Source: Nocardia nova NBRC 15556 (GTDB lineage Bacteria; Actinomycetota; Actinomycetes; Mycobacteriales; Mycobacteriaceae). Taken from it: a DNA stretch of 64,000 nt. Where the stretch lies: NCBI RefSeq assembly GCF_001613005.1, contig NZ_BDBN01000009.1, positions 1 through 64,000 on the forward strand. Direction: 5' to 3'. The stretch's first letter is position 1. Each line of letters starts with the position of its first letter. This document shows, one piece after another, positions 63,388-64,000 of this stretch. Below the pieces are notes generated by a model. That model saw only the letters and a program-made list of their open reading frames with translations, searched no databases and was not told where the DNA came from. A program made the translations under genes and the position numbers.

Positions 63388-64000
63388 GTGTCGCGCGCCG
63401 GTGCCGGCAGCAGTTTGCTGAACTCGCGGTTGGCAATTCGCGCCACCAGCTCGTACGGCCACGCGAACTTGCGAGCGAACCAGTAGCCGATGCGAATATC
63501 GGGCGAGGTGTGCACCAGGAAGCGGTTGTGCCGGACGCCGGAGATGATCCGGTCGGCGACCTTCTCCGGCGTCACCGCATGCCCCTCGAACAGTTTCACC
63601 ATCCGCCGCACCCGCGGATCGTCTCGATCCACGCCGACGATCTGCACGGTGCCCACCAGCGGCGTGCGCACCGCCCCGGGCACCACCAGGCTCACGCCGA
63701 TGTCGTGGCGCTCCAAGTCGAATCGCAGCACCTCCGACACTCCGCGCAGCCCGAACTTCGCGGCGCTGTAGGCCGCATGCCACGGCAGCGCGAGCAGCCC
63801 CGCGGCCGAGGACACGTTGACCAGGTGTCCGCCGCGCCCCGCCGCCACCATCGGCGGCACGAAGTTCTCGATGATGTGGATCGGGCCCATCAGATTCACA
63901 TCGACCATCGACTTCCAGTGGCGGTGCTCGAGATTCTCGACCGTGCCCCAGGTGGCGATGCCGGCGATATTCATGACCACGTCGAGGCTGCCGTACTCGT
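63381..64000 (-). CDS. Short-chain dehydrogenase (SDR), N-terminus beyond window
   Basis: Partial, over 200 residues present. Reads YGSLDVVMNIAG at the window edge (NNAG motif as NIAG), then NVSSAAGLLALPWHAAYSAAK with the catalytic Ser and Tyr-Lys. C-terminal extension of about 70 residues with GYWFARKFAWPYELV suggests membrane association, as in lipid-metabolising SDRs. The cofactor-binding glycine loop lies outside. Substrate unknown. Confidence 0.9.
   Translation of the reverse strand, partial: EYGSLDVVMNIAGIATWGTVENLEHRHWKSMVDVNLMGPIHIIENFVPPMVAAGRGGHLVNVSSAAGLLALPWHAAYSAAKFGLRGVSEVLRFDLERHDIGVSLVVPGAVRTPLVGTVQIVGVDRDDPRVRRMVKLFEGHAVTPEKVADRIISGVRHNRFLVHTSPDIRIGYWFARKFAWPYELVARIANREFSKLLPAPARDTQ

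Overview
The window is high-GC actinobacterial DNA from the mycolic-acid-producing group, most probably a Nocardia. Three things point there. Core-gene blocks keep mycobacterial-type neighbours (tyrA / tadA-associated protein / tadA / tRNA-Ser, and tRNA-Ser / SRP RNA / AspC-type aminotransferase). There are two MmpL-family transporters beside a mycocerosic-acid-synthase-like polyketide synthase (PKS). Many starts are GTG or TTG, often with a -10-like hexamer 5-8 nt upstream (leaderless style). Genus is inferred, not proven.

Layout. 1-6 kb: an orphan C5-cytosine methyltransferase, a heterodimeric ABC exporter and a glycolipid-binding-like protein. 6-9.8 kb: tyrA, tadA and its partner, tRNA-Ser(CGA), and a TetR gene divergent from a small membrane protein. 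10.2-25.6 kb: a probable lipid/polyketide locus with a GNAT acetyltransferase, a 2108-aa fully reducing PKS, an alpha-oxoamine synthase (AOS), an LLM oxidoreductase, two MmpL transporters and a divergent TetR. 25.5-30 kb: an Rrf2 regulator and a second ABC heterodimer, its two genes separated by a MIRU-like tandem repeat. 30-34 kb: queuosine genes (tgt, YhhQ-type transporter, gluQRS) with DUF4190 and DUF309 proteins. 34.5-42.4 kb: a DUF397 protein, a WS/DGAT-like acyltransferase, helR under a rifamycin-associated element, an unknown gene under a perfect SOS box, an O-methyltransferase, an ECF41 sigma factor with its own promoter motif, and a TetR/nitroreductase pair. 42.4-49 kb: tRNA-Ser(GGA), SRP RNA, an AspC-type aminotransferase and assorted enzymes. 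49-50.8 kb: two paralogous secreted glycine-rich proteins, with a third copy at 61.8 kb. 50.8-53.7 kb: a class A beta-lactamase, a LysR regulator and a cytoplasmic serine-hydrolase paralogue. 53.8-61 kb: six flavin-dependent genes that look like an organosulfur-scavenging cluster including sfnG. 61-64 kb: an unknown protein, the third secreted paralogue, an LppU-like protein and a truncated SDR gene.

Most promising for something undescribed: the PKS-AOS-MmpL locus, whose PKS lacks a thioesterase and is followed by an AOS that could release the chain as an amino ketone; the LexA-boxed small gene at 38.7-39.0 kb; the MIRU-like element at 27.9 kb; and the queuosine salvage set with a divergent Tgt pocket. 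All calls come from reading the sequence; no database search was run.
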